From NCBI GenBank assembly GCA_004794785.1, contig SJOL01006427.1, forward strand, positions 397,808 to 461,807: DNA of 64,000 nt, given 5' to 3'. Shown here piece by piece: positions 46,685-58,600 of this stretch. The position numbers and the translations under genes were made by a program. The stretch is from Opisthorchis felineus. Its lineage: Eukaryota > Platyhelminthes > Trematoda > Opisthorchiida > Opisthorchiidae. Under the pieces are notes generated by a model. The model was not told the DNA's origin. It ran no database searches and saw nothing but the letters and a program-made list of their open reading frames with translations. Positions within the stretch are counted from its first letter, which is position 1. The number at the start of each line of letters is the position of its first letter.

Positions 46685-49600
46685 GTGAGATGAAACACTC
46701 GACCTCAAAATAATGAATATTTCAGAGCCCGGAAAAGAAATTCCTGTGCAAGGGCATTATGACCGTGATTGGTGGAATGTTGATCCATTTCACATTCGGC
46801 TACTTTTATACGGTTGGTGGGTTCAATGATGTTGGTCGACTTATGTCTAGCTAATATGACTCCATACATATACAGTTACGTGAGAGCTCGAGTGGACCCA
46901 AATGCAGACAAAAGGCTTACAATCTGGTTATCCGCGATTGCACTGGTTATGCAGGGTGTTATGATGCCCATTGGTGGCCTTCTCTCTCAGAAAATTGGCT
47001 TCCGCCCGGTCGTTGGAATTTCATGCATAGTTCATAGGTGAGTTATGTTGCGTACAGTTTCACAAGTGCTTCAGAAGAACTGTTCATTTCCTGTATGAGT
47101 CTCCTTAGTTTTAGCGCCTGAAAGAAACATTAGGTAAATTGATCCACCAACGCGTTTCTTAGACAGAGGCAAATTCATGAAGTAAGCTGATCCAGTCAAC
47201 TTTGCACACCACTTTGCTCACCCTATAAGCACTCACAAAGTCGATAGACTCCGTCATTGAAAGCAAAATACAAAATAAAACACAGAGACTACTCTCTAAG
47301 CTACATAAGTGGTTTCCAATACACTAATTCCATAAATCTGAGACTCTTCTTCAGAAAGACAATACAGATAATAATTACTAATCATAAGTGTTTTAACCAG
47401 TTTCATTTTTTCTAGGGATCTCTAAGAGTATCCTTAGCAAGGTAAAATCCTTTGGCCGAGTTTGGGGCTGCCATCTTGTCAGCCAGACCATCATTTTACC
47501 TACACCAGTGTTATTACACTTGATCACCGTGCTTTTTCTGTTTTAGTGGGGCCGTGCTGCTGACATATGTCACCATTTTGAGGTCATACCCAGGAGTCAT
47601 TTTTACCTACGGACTGGTTCAAGGTGCTGGGTTTGGATTTGGTTACTCCGTTATTTTTGGTGTGGCAACTGTAGTAAGTTCCGTTCTACCTTTATTAAAT
47701 CAGGTCTTCAAAACTTTTTGTGGCGAAAGAGGTTGCTCAGAAGACGCAATCTGTATGCTGGCTGGTAAAAAGTTCCTTTTGACAGAGCGAAAGTGATCAT
47801 CCCCCAGAGACATTTTGTGTGAAGGATGTTTTCACAAATCAGTCGACTGTATCGTCATCATGTGTACTGATTTTCTGCCAGAAATGAGGGCTACAAATTG
47901 TGCAACGATCTATTTGTTTCCAATACGAAAAGGTTTTATTCTTTGATAAAAGCCTTATTCAAATACCTAAGGTTGTAATACAGATATAGTTTCCAGAATA
48001 TTTTAGTCCTCAAAATGGATTTCTCAAGACCCGGCCTGTCGTACTTCAATTTTAGTGGTTTCCAACCCAACGAGCACTAATATTTGGACTGGTTGTTAGT
48101 GGTTTCGGTTTGGGCGCTCTGATCTTCACTCCAATACAGACGTCTTTCATCAACCCGGATAATATCTCCACGGTTAACGGGTAAGTGGTGCTTGGTAAGT
48201 GATCGTATGCCAAGTGATAGTATGCCAAGGTTCACACGCCCGTTGCAAGATAAAGTAGTCTGCAGTTATCCAAGGGAGGTGGCGTCACACTCACATAATT
48301 TCTAGGTCACGCATTTCGAAGGAGCCGAAGCCTGCCAATGTTATCCATTAAATGATCGAAGTAAAATTTCCGACGGTGAAAAACCAATGTGATGGAGTCA
48401 AAGGCTCTACCTCTAAAGTGGTACATCTCCGATAAAATTCCCACCGGCTCACAGCTAACGTCCTTCGGTTCACATCACGTTGATGTAATATGTCAAGGGA
48501 AAAAACCGCACAGCAGCTGTAGGTACTTACACCAAACATTTGGACATACCGATAGCCCTGAAAAGGGTAGAAATGTTTTTTCTATAAGGCGTCATTCCTC
48601 CACATTCTGACGATTCACGGTAATAGAACAGGTCGCGAGTTTACCTGAACCATTTTACTACTGTGAACAAGGAATGAGTAACCCGCTTGATTTCAGTTTT
48701 TTCAACCTAGATCGGTCCTCTTCAGTGAGAACCTATAATCTTTCTCGTTGAGGAGAGCGATGAAACTTTTAGGCTGAATTTTCAATTTTGAGAGGAAAGC
48801 GAAAAGTAGTTTGTGCTGAAGACACAACTGCTCTCTTTTCCTTTTTCATCTTTTTTCTTCCTCCCCCACACGGTACTTGAGCCTATGTTTCAAGTCAAAT
48901 TCAATCAACCATTTGAAATAATCTACGACGTTCATCAATCTTATGGAAGAATACCTGACTCTCGTGTTTTGGGTGTAACGTTTGAAGGAATTTCGGCCGG
49001 ATTATGTTAATTATTGTAAAAATTAACTAGTAACTTGAAACCAAACAGGGTGATTGGCCCCATTTGGATTAGCTGAAATCTTATCTCACTCAGATGGACG
49101 CACTATTTGGTAGGTGACAAAATAAGTTGGTCTAGAGCACCTGCTAATTCAGCATATGGTGATGCATACGTAACTTAAATATATGTACCATCAGGGCAAT
49201 TTCTCCCTGGTAAAATTAGCACCATAGCACTACCAATGTTACATTTGTATTTGTGGTGAGTCTTACCTTTTCACATTACTAGCCCATTTGAGATTCATGA
49301 ACAGTGAGACTTATGCACCAAACAACTCGAAGAAACTATGATATTCTTTAACTGTAATACTTTGAATATTCTCACACCTAAGGGACACATAAATGTTATT
49401 CTCGCCCGTTACTGCCTAAGGGCAAGATTGCGACTACAATCCAGCAATTTCTTCCTACCGGGTCGAGAGGGCACGTAAAAAGCTTTAATGAGCACATTTC
49501 AGAGTGTTTGATAATTTTCTGTATAAATGGGTTCCACTGGGGATATCCAGGCGCCAAATCTGACTTTCTGGTCATTCTGATGCCATGCGTTATTTGCAAA

Positions 49601-52600
49601 GGATTTATCTTAGGCACACTCAAACACATTTAGATCAATAATCCTCACTTATCTTTGAGCGACAAGAAGACGATATTTTCATTATGCACCATGCCAACAA
49701 GTGTAGGATGATTGAATATAGCGTTGATGTCCTGAGTGGTGACAGCAATATATTGGCAAAGAACGAAAGCCACCATACCCACGAATACTCAACTAGATAC
49801 CTTTGGTGAACGAGAGATTAGACGCATTCACACAGTTTCACAGTAAAGTTAGCTACACTTCAAAAGCTAAAAGCGACAGCGTCAACTGCGTCAACTTGGG
49901 GGTGTTCAGGAATCCTTAGCGGGTTTGTACTCTAGTGGGGAGTGGACGGGTTCCGTCGAATGGTCAATTTTACCTTGGGGGTGTCTTTGTAAGCTGGAAT
50001 TACATGGTTGGGCAAACTGATTGCCACCTGTCGTCAATAGTGTTGGCGGACTTTAGTGAACGAGTGAGACATTAGAAATTTCGTTTATCTAAACCCAGGG
50101 CGTCTGCCTGTCTGAACGTTCCTCGCCAGGTACCGCAGAGAATGGTCACCCATGTACAAACGCACGTTCACTACATACACTCGTGCGTTGAAATTAGCCA
50201 ACTTCAGACGCCTGGTTCCCTGTAAGCTAGAAACAGGGTCCAGAAAACCTGGACCACTGTTAAGGAGGGCTTGTTATGACTGGACGTTTATGAAACTTTT
50301 GTTAAGAAGTCGTTTGCGTTCTCATTGCTCGGCTTTACCTAAACAAGGCTTACGTAGCAAAATAATTGTAGCAAGCAAAACGGGATTACACAGGCTATGT
50401 TCAAGCTAACCATTGATAGGGAACCAGACATAACTACAAAATTAATGGTGAAGCAATTGCGGTATGGCGTCGGTTCTTTTTTGAAAATGATGGCTACAAT
50501 ACCGTGTTATGTGCAGCTGGAAATTGTCGAAGTCGCAGGTCCAAAGAATATGACCGTATTAGTCGCTTGGATAGACAATCAGTGGTTTCAGGTGTTGGGG
50601 GTTGCGGGATTTTTGTAGAAAACATACTCACATGGCTCTCATTTGAACAAGCGTCCTCCTGTCCTCGTGCACTCACCCTGGTGGGTCCACACCAAAGAGG
50701 GCGGAAGCAGTGGACTCGAGTTTTGCTCTTATTAGAGCTCATTAGCAGTGTATATCCAATGGCCGTGCAGGGGTTTGAACTACGCACATCTGACATGCGA
50801 GGCGAGCGTGTTACCACTGAGCCACAGGCGCACGCTGGACTCATCCGAATTTTTACGTCTGAACAGGTGAACATGTTCGTGCTTGAGTGATATGAGTGGG
50901 ACGCTCGACGCCTCGAACGACGACCCAGTAACATACCTTGGTTGTGTCGATCGACTGGCCCGCCAGTCAAGACTTCCCAGTCAGGTATCGCCTATCTCTG
51001 GTTTTGATTTATTTGAAAGTAACATTTAGTCGTTATTTCTTCTCAGTAGACTTATGTGGCTTACCAAATACACACTTATGGAAAATAGGATTTTATTACT
51101 TAAAGCATCTCTACTTTATGGGAGGTAAGGACGAATGCCCAGTACTCAAATAATCGGTTCTAAAGTTTGCATGCGGTGGTGCACATTGAGCACTGAAACT
51201 GTACGATAATACAGCAATAAGGATGTTACATTTAATCATGAATGTTGTGTGTGTTGCCAACCATTACAGGGAATTCGTAGACGACAGTGTGCTCGACCGC
51301 GTGCCGAAATGCTTTCTACTCTGTGGTGGAGTTCTTTTGGGGATACAAACAATCGGGCTTTGTTTAATGCGGCAGAGACCTTCAAAGGTGAGCTCAACAC
51401 TCGTGAATGATTCAGTGAGGATTTGTGTGTACGCAAAAGGCAGCGTGAATGTTGACTTTATGAACCTGTTTATTCTAAAGCACAAATAACGTAGCCCGGC
51501 TGATCGGCAAACTGTTGAGACTGGAGGAGATAGCTATTATCCTTCCGGAAAACTGCCGAATAATGAAGAGCTGTGGGTTAGCCGTTAACCTACCGATAGA
51601 TCTGAGGTAATGTATACGGCTTCGGATAGATAGCGATATAGCTAGAGATGACGAGAAGCCATATGTTATTTTGACATTTTTTGGTCAAAGGTATTCTTGA
51701 ATTTCGTCCAATGTATTGCCTAGATTCGTTTATGCATATTAAGTCCACCATGCGTGTTCTAAGCCAGTTGTCGAACGCTTCCTATCAGTGTACGCTACCT
51801 TAAACGATGTTTGTAAAAACCTTAGTCCAAAATTTGTCATACTCTCGCTATCCATACTAGAAACCCGGAGAAGAAGAAATAAGGGTCGAGGAAGAAGAGG
51901 TTGAAAATGTGAGTTAGTTTGACTTGTACACAGCCACACTGACATACCACTGTGATGCGCATAAGAGATCCAGAACAACTAAGAAATATTCTCCACTAAT
52001 TTCTCTTACTGTATATTCCAGGAGAAGCAACTTGAAGAGTAAGTACATCATTATGCTTTTCGTTTAAAAATTCAAAGTAGTTTCCTGGTGAGAAGAATGT
52101 ATTGCCCAAGGCACGGAGTTCTGACCCTATTTTATGTATATGAATAGTATAAATAATCATTCAGCTGTAACACCCTTTCGGTGTCTAGCTGCTATGCTAC
52201 CCAAAGGAACCGCGAGAGCTGGGACACTGTCAGGTTGCTCAAGCCTAGACAGGGGAAGTTGAGATGAAGAGGCCGAGTTTGGACCACGGATATTCCGGTC
52301 AGTAAATTCGCGATTTAACCTCTGAGCTATCTCGCACCTGTCACTGTTGTGTTTCATATTGACCCTTCGAATTCTTGAAGAATCTTTTTAGTATATTGAG
52401 AATTGGGCTGTTAGCAAGTTGACGCTTGATGGAGAAACGCAGTCTGGCATCTAATTATATTACACTTTTGTTGCAACGGAACGAAGCTGTTGAAGTGAAT
52501 ATACTGACCTTTCCACGTTTGCTTTCTGTGGAGTTTGCGCTGCATGGTCCCATCACTCTTCCTTTTAACACTGACATCGAGGAAACTTAACTGTCCGTTC

Positions 52601-55600
52601 TGCTCCGATTCGATAGTAACCTTGATATTAGTATGGACTGAAGTGAAACTGCTTAGCACGTCTGTTGTGCTGATAGTTTCGTCGGCAAGTGCAAAAATGT
52701 CGTCCACGTAGCGAGGATACAATTTAAACCGTGCAATGAGTGTGCCTAATTTTTGAGTCTCTAGTTTGGCCATGAAAAAATCTGCCAACATGAGACCCAG
52801 ATGTGACCCCATCGCGACCCCGTCTTTCTGTCGATAAATTTGACTGTTGAAAGTAAACTGAACATCGTAGGTACAAAGGAGCAGGAGTTCCTTAAGATCC
52901 GAGATGGGAATGCCAATATCTTTACCGTTGCACTCAATCAAGTCACAAAAATAGTCTATTGTCTCAGTGAGTGATATGTTGGTAAACAACGACTCGACGT
53001 CCAGGGAGAACATGGAGTGTTTATCAACCTTCAGATCTTTAATCTGACCGACGAAATCAAAACTGTCTCTCAGGCTATGTGTCGATACTTCTCTCCTGAT
53101 TGGTTCTAACCGACTGACAAGCCATTTAGCCAAAGCATCACAAGGAGAATTAGACAAACCGAGGATGGGCCTGAGAGGTAGGCCGGGTTTGTGCACTTAT
53201 GGGAGACCATAAAGCCGAGAAATTGTTGTACCAGTGGGACGGATATGCTCGAAAGTATTGGTGTCAATGTTTCCGGATTGTTCAAGACGTCTTAATATTT
53301 TGGACACGGCTTTTTCAATCACATGCGTCTTGTCTTTCTCGGATTCCATTTTCTTAAATTTGGATCTGTCTGAGAGGATAGTATTCATCTTATCAATGCA
53401 GTCAGATTTGTTCATCAAGACAATTCCTGAGCCTTTATCTGGCTTGGACAGTAAAACTTGGTCGTTTTGCTGTAAAAGTTTCAGAGGCTCGAAATGTTCC
53501 TCTGTTAAAAGTCGTTTGGGTATGGGTTTGTAGCCGAGGTACTTGTAATATGAATTGATAACGTCGATTTCAGTTGTTCTACACTCAGTTCAGAGGAACG
53601 TACTAGCACGGATAGCTGATCATGTAGATTCTCAAATTGGACTTCAAGCTCGAGCTGACAGGTTTTACGACTAGGACAACAAAATTTTGGACCAAATGAC
53701 AACGCCTCCAAAAGGGTAGTGTCCAGTATTAACGAAGAAAAATTGTGCACGTACTTTTCTGGATTTGTCGGAAACTTGGTGCATGGTGTCACTTGATCAG
53801 GATGTGCCTCCGTCTGTGGGTGTGCTGGCCGTGACGCGCCACTCTTGGGACTCCCGCTTGACATCTGGTTACTATGCCTAATAACGTGTGCAGTTATTCC
53901 AAGCCAGATGGACGGGATGCTGGCGCCATTACTACGACAGATGCAAGTCCGTTTTATGTTGCTCTGTAGTGCATCAGGGCACGCCCGTTACACGTCTGAC
54001 TTGAATCCTGAGTGGAGTATACGTGTACCATCGTAGTTGATTCAATGGCTTGACTCAAGTATGTGGAGTGCAGTTACTGAGTCGCGTTCAAGTTTTTCTA
54101 AAACTGAGTTAGATTTCGTGGAGCAAACCGCGTATGGCGTTTGTACTCCGTGACTCGCACATGAAGTTGCCTGGCTGTCGGGCCTATATATTTAACTGGA
54201 CGTCCGGCACAGGGATTTATTAGGAGTAATTTGTTCTCTGTTGCGGTTCTATAGAGTCCAATTGTCGTTGTAAAGTGTTATCAACTCGGAAGAATGTTTA
54301 ATGTCATAATTCCGAAGCATCTTTCGAATGGCGTCTGAAGTACCCTTTTTATAGGGTATTCCTACGGTGACCACTGGATTTTCGTCTCCCTGTCTCACCG
54401 TTCCGGACAATGAGCCTTATGGAGTAGATGTTTCGCAGAGTTGTTTCAATTCACCTGCTCGTATGGACTCATCCGAGCACAATAACTTGACACGATTCAC
54501 CAGTGATCCGACAACTGCACCTTCAACGTGGTGTGGATGCGAAAACTCATCATGCAAGTACCTGTCTGAATGTGTGGCTTTTCTGCGAATTCCCACTGTG
54601 AATCCATCGTTGGTGTTAACAGACAGCTTGTAGTTCAGGAAATTACTAGTCTTCGCTTCGGCATCAGTATCCATCATGAATTTTATGCTACTGCATTGTC
54701 CGTTCAAGCAGTTTAGGAAGGCATGCCACTGTGTGGCTGATATGATTGTAAATATGTGGTTCACTTGTCTCAGCCAGGTGCACGGTGGATGGGTGAAGTC
54801 ACGTAAGGCCTTAGTTTCAACATGGTGCAACAAAATCCTAGCCACCATGGGTGATACTGGAGAGCCTATAGCGACACCGTCAATGTGTCTATAGAGTGCG
54901 TATTGAAAGGTGAAATAGGTGGTGCTTAGACACAGTTCAACACCAGTGCTAATATCAACTGGGGATAAGGCTTTCTCTAAGATAGGAATATATTGTCAAC
55001 AACAATACAACATAGAGGACATAAGAAATAAGCAGACGTTAACTAGTAACCTAGTATAAAGAGCCGTTATGTCAAATCTGATTGCCAATTCATCATCATT
55101 GATGTGGGTAGATTGAAGTATATTAACAAAGTTAAAAGCTAGCTGATAATGAAGCTTCAACAAACTACCTGAGTATTTGGATAAGTTGTGAGTTGAACAG
55201 GCAGTATAGTCTACTATTAGACGTATGTGGGTACCCGTTTTTTGTGTTTTGACAACGAATAGAAACTTCCAGGCGTGTTGTTTTTAGGCGCAAGTGAGTA
55301 CCACCGTGTTTGACCGGCTTGGGTTTTAGTTGTTGTAGGTACTTATTAACCCAAAGTTTGGTCTTGTTGAGAGTTGGACTTGCTTTCTGTGAGCTGATCT
55401 TCTCGTAAGGACCCAGTTTTAGATGTTGCAGTGCTTGACTTGTATTCAGTTGATTGTAGAAATCCTTAAAAAAGGTTAGCTACGGCAACCGAAACATCGG
55501 ATTATAACATCTTATTCGACCTCGCTGTGTTACGAGTTAAAAGCTCCTGTGGTCTGTTTTTATTATCTAATATAAGCATTGAATTGTGCGGACGCCACAA

Positions 55601-58600
55601 AGCTCTCTGTTATTCTTTGATAAGCAAGCACATGAACAATGGTGAAATATGCGGTACATCGATATATAGACGTGCATTTTCCATTAAAACGTAACAATAC
55701 ACTTTATATAAATATATGACCTCTTGCCTTATTTAATGCGTCATTGGCATCTGAACCTCTCAGAAGCCAGAGAAGCTAAGGTTGGTAAAGAGTGGCCAAC
55801 TCCAGACTTGTGAAATGGACGTCAGAAAAAACAGCATTCCACTCTGAAAACCCTAGCAGGCTTGCAGCAAACACTTGCTTGACAGGGGATAATCAGGTGA
55901 CTTGATTGATATTTCAGTTACCAGGGATGGAAGGACTCGTTTTTAAAGGGATAATTTTGACTCTTTATAAACAGGGTACTCAGCATTCAAGAGGAAAGTA
56001 GTGACGTACTGTTGGTCAATTTACATTCTGCATATGTCCCTAAAATAGCTGTGAGGTAAACAGAAAGATACCGCAAGTGGTCACATAATCCGATAACTTC
56101 CAGAAATTTCATAGTTTGTTAAAGCAAAATTCGACGCCTTCTCTAACAAATGTTAACTTCTGATGACGTCAATTTCAAAACTTTGTAACAAACACTTAGA
56201 AATATATGTTAGGAATCAAGCCATTGGTCTATTGCGGGCGCTAATGATGCCTGCACGATTGGTGACGAAACGTCTGCAAGCAAGTTGCCAAGCTTGGCGA
56301 AAAGATCAACAGTTACCTGATCTACAACCAGGATTGATTAATTTCTTCTGACGAATAAAATGAAAGTGGTTGGACAATACCACAAGCAGTTTTATTAAGT
56401 GATAAGTAACTTTTGTTTAACACAAATTGACACAATTTTCACACCGGTACGATTCTGGGCAACTAGGTCATTTTCCAATTAGGAATTATCCGATGGGGTT
56501 GCTTTTTTCTCACACTCTTCTACATTTTCTTCGCGGCATTTAGCTCACTAAGTGCTTTTAATTGTCAAGAGCGCTTTATTCGCGGTCCCAGTATAAAGGT
56601 CTAGTTTTCCGGATACACATTTTGCAGATCACTTTAGTGTTAATGGGAGACTCCGTTGAATCGGTCATCACTAGGACAATGTCAATAAAATATATGTCTG
56701 TTTTTCAAAAAAGGTGCTAACTGAAACAGGAGGTGTTCAGGGAAAGATTGACATGAACAAGAGTTTTAGTTGAGTCTCTCGTTAGCACCAAAGTGATCTG
56801 TCAATAATTGCATTTTATCACCTGTGTGCGAGTTCGTGTACAACATGAACATAAGGCGGAAGGAAAATCGGGGACCACACTTACCCTAAAAGCCTTATGA
56901 AAAAGGAGGGAGTAGCGCACTTTTGAAGAGTCTTCAGAAACCCGATGAGTACTGGGTATTTTTCGTAAGAGTTGGTCTCGACGGACTTGTCTTTTTGAAA
57001 GAAATTTCTGCATAACGAACATATCACTTTCCTGTTACTTCATGTTTACAGGCCACCTACTCTAGTGTGTCACCGATTGACGCACTCAGTTTTCGCACAT
57101 GCTGGTGCCTCTTTTACTTTGGTGCTCTTTGGCACACTGTAAAAAAATGAATTGCTGGAAAATGAGATTCAGACATCCATTTCAGAAGGAATTGCCCAGT
57201 GTCATGGGGTATGGAAAACACGTAGTCGTATACTGAATGCTCTGTGACGTAGAAATCAGAATATAGCCATCCACTCAAGTAGTGCATATTATCTAATTTC
57301 ATTTCAGAGAAATCAATTTGAAGCCAAAGGATCTGATTCGTCGCCTCGATTTCTACCTTCTCTGGTTTATTCTGTTATTTGCGGCCATTCCAATCACCAT
57401 TATTGCATCTGCATATAAGGCAAGTGGCTAGTCCCGCCAACCCATTCTATCTTATCACCCTGACCACTAAATGCATGTTCACTAGCCGTCAGACATTTTC
57501 TTGTTTTCGGCCACAGTTATTCGGTCAAGATTATATCACGGATGACCGTTTTCTATCCGCTGTTGCAACTGTTTCGTCTGCGTTCAACTCGGGCGGCCGA
57601 ATTGTTTGGGGTTTGGTCGTCGATAAGGTGTCGTTCAAGGTGAGTCATTTGATCGGGAAATTTTGCACGCGGTGCTGGTTATTTGGCAGGTGCGTGATTC
57701 AAAACACCGATTCAGCTAAGAAGGTTCATAATAGAACGCCGTGATGTTAAAATCTGTAAGAAACTAAAGGTAAATTCTGCTTGAATGAAGCAGATTACGG
57801 ACGCACAAAATACAGAATGCATGAGCGATTTTATCATCTACAATTTGCCGTTCGTACTAATGCCCTTTGCGGCGCAAACTTAAAGAACTAGTCAACACTG
57901 TTGCTCCTTCTGGTTACTTCTTCATACCTAAGCACCTCTTGACAAAAACCTGCTGCGCAAGTCCAATGGGCGTACGTTGCTATTTGTAGACCGATAGGTT
58001 TTGATTCGCATTTGGAAGTGTAATTACAGTACTGACTATGGCATTTGGCTCAAGGCTTCAATCTTTGACTTAATTATGAATATTTCTAAAGTGCTGGGAG
58101 CTAAACAAAATGCACCAAGTACTTAATTAAACTATTATGAGTAGGCGTAACATAAGGAGTTGTGATGTCTTGGCAGCAGGAATCCCGACCTGACGCTTGA
58201 CAGTGAAACGAAAGCACAAAATGCAAAGCCTCTGACTACCTTAAGAAACTCGTCTGGAGCGATTGGCACTTAACTACACTGTGTCATACAGTCTTAAACC
58301 AGGGAAAACATTATATTTTCATGCCATTTCTCTATTGATGCATTTGCCAGGCGGAATTAGAGTGCCGTACTGGCTAATCTTCTTTCGAGACGATGATTAC
58401 GTACAAACTGTAGTCTAATCTAACCGAGAGAGTGACACAATGTTAAGAAGACGGTGTTTAACACGAAGACAGAACTCACCACATCCGTAACGCCTTCTAG
58501 TTGTATTTGGTTTGCTTTCTATATCTCCCGGGTTGGTGGGAATTTGCAGCGTGCATTTTGTGGAATACACAGCGGAATTTTGCGAAAAGTGACCATTCAA

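Larger units (their letters stand above)
52039..57307 (+). other. MFS transporter intron 7
   Basis: 5.3 kb, the largest intron. It hosts the SINE and both Penelope-like elements; 55500-57307 has no recognised feature except a short repeat fragment near 56635-56665 shared with A2M-family intron 7. Confidence 0.7.

Noticed and set aside
50770..50830. tRNA gene candidate
   Set aside because: A and B boxes are present but there is no complete cloverleaf, and the same unit recurs as fragments; it is a SINE head.
54367..54633. Plus-strand open frame
   Set aside because: Shadow of the second Penelope-like element on the minus strand.
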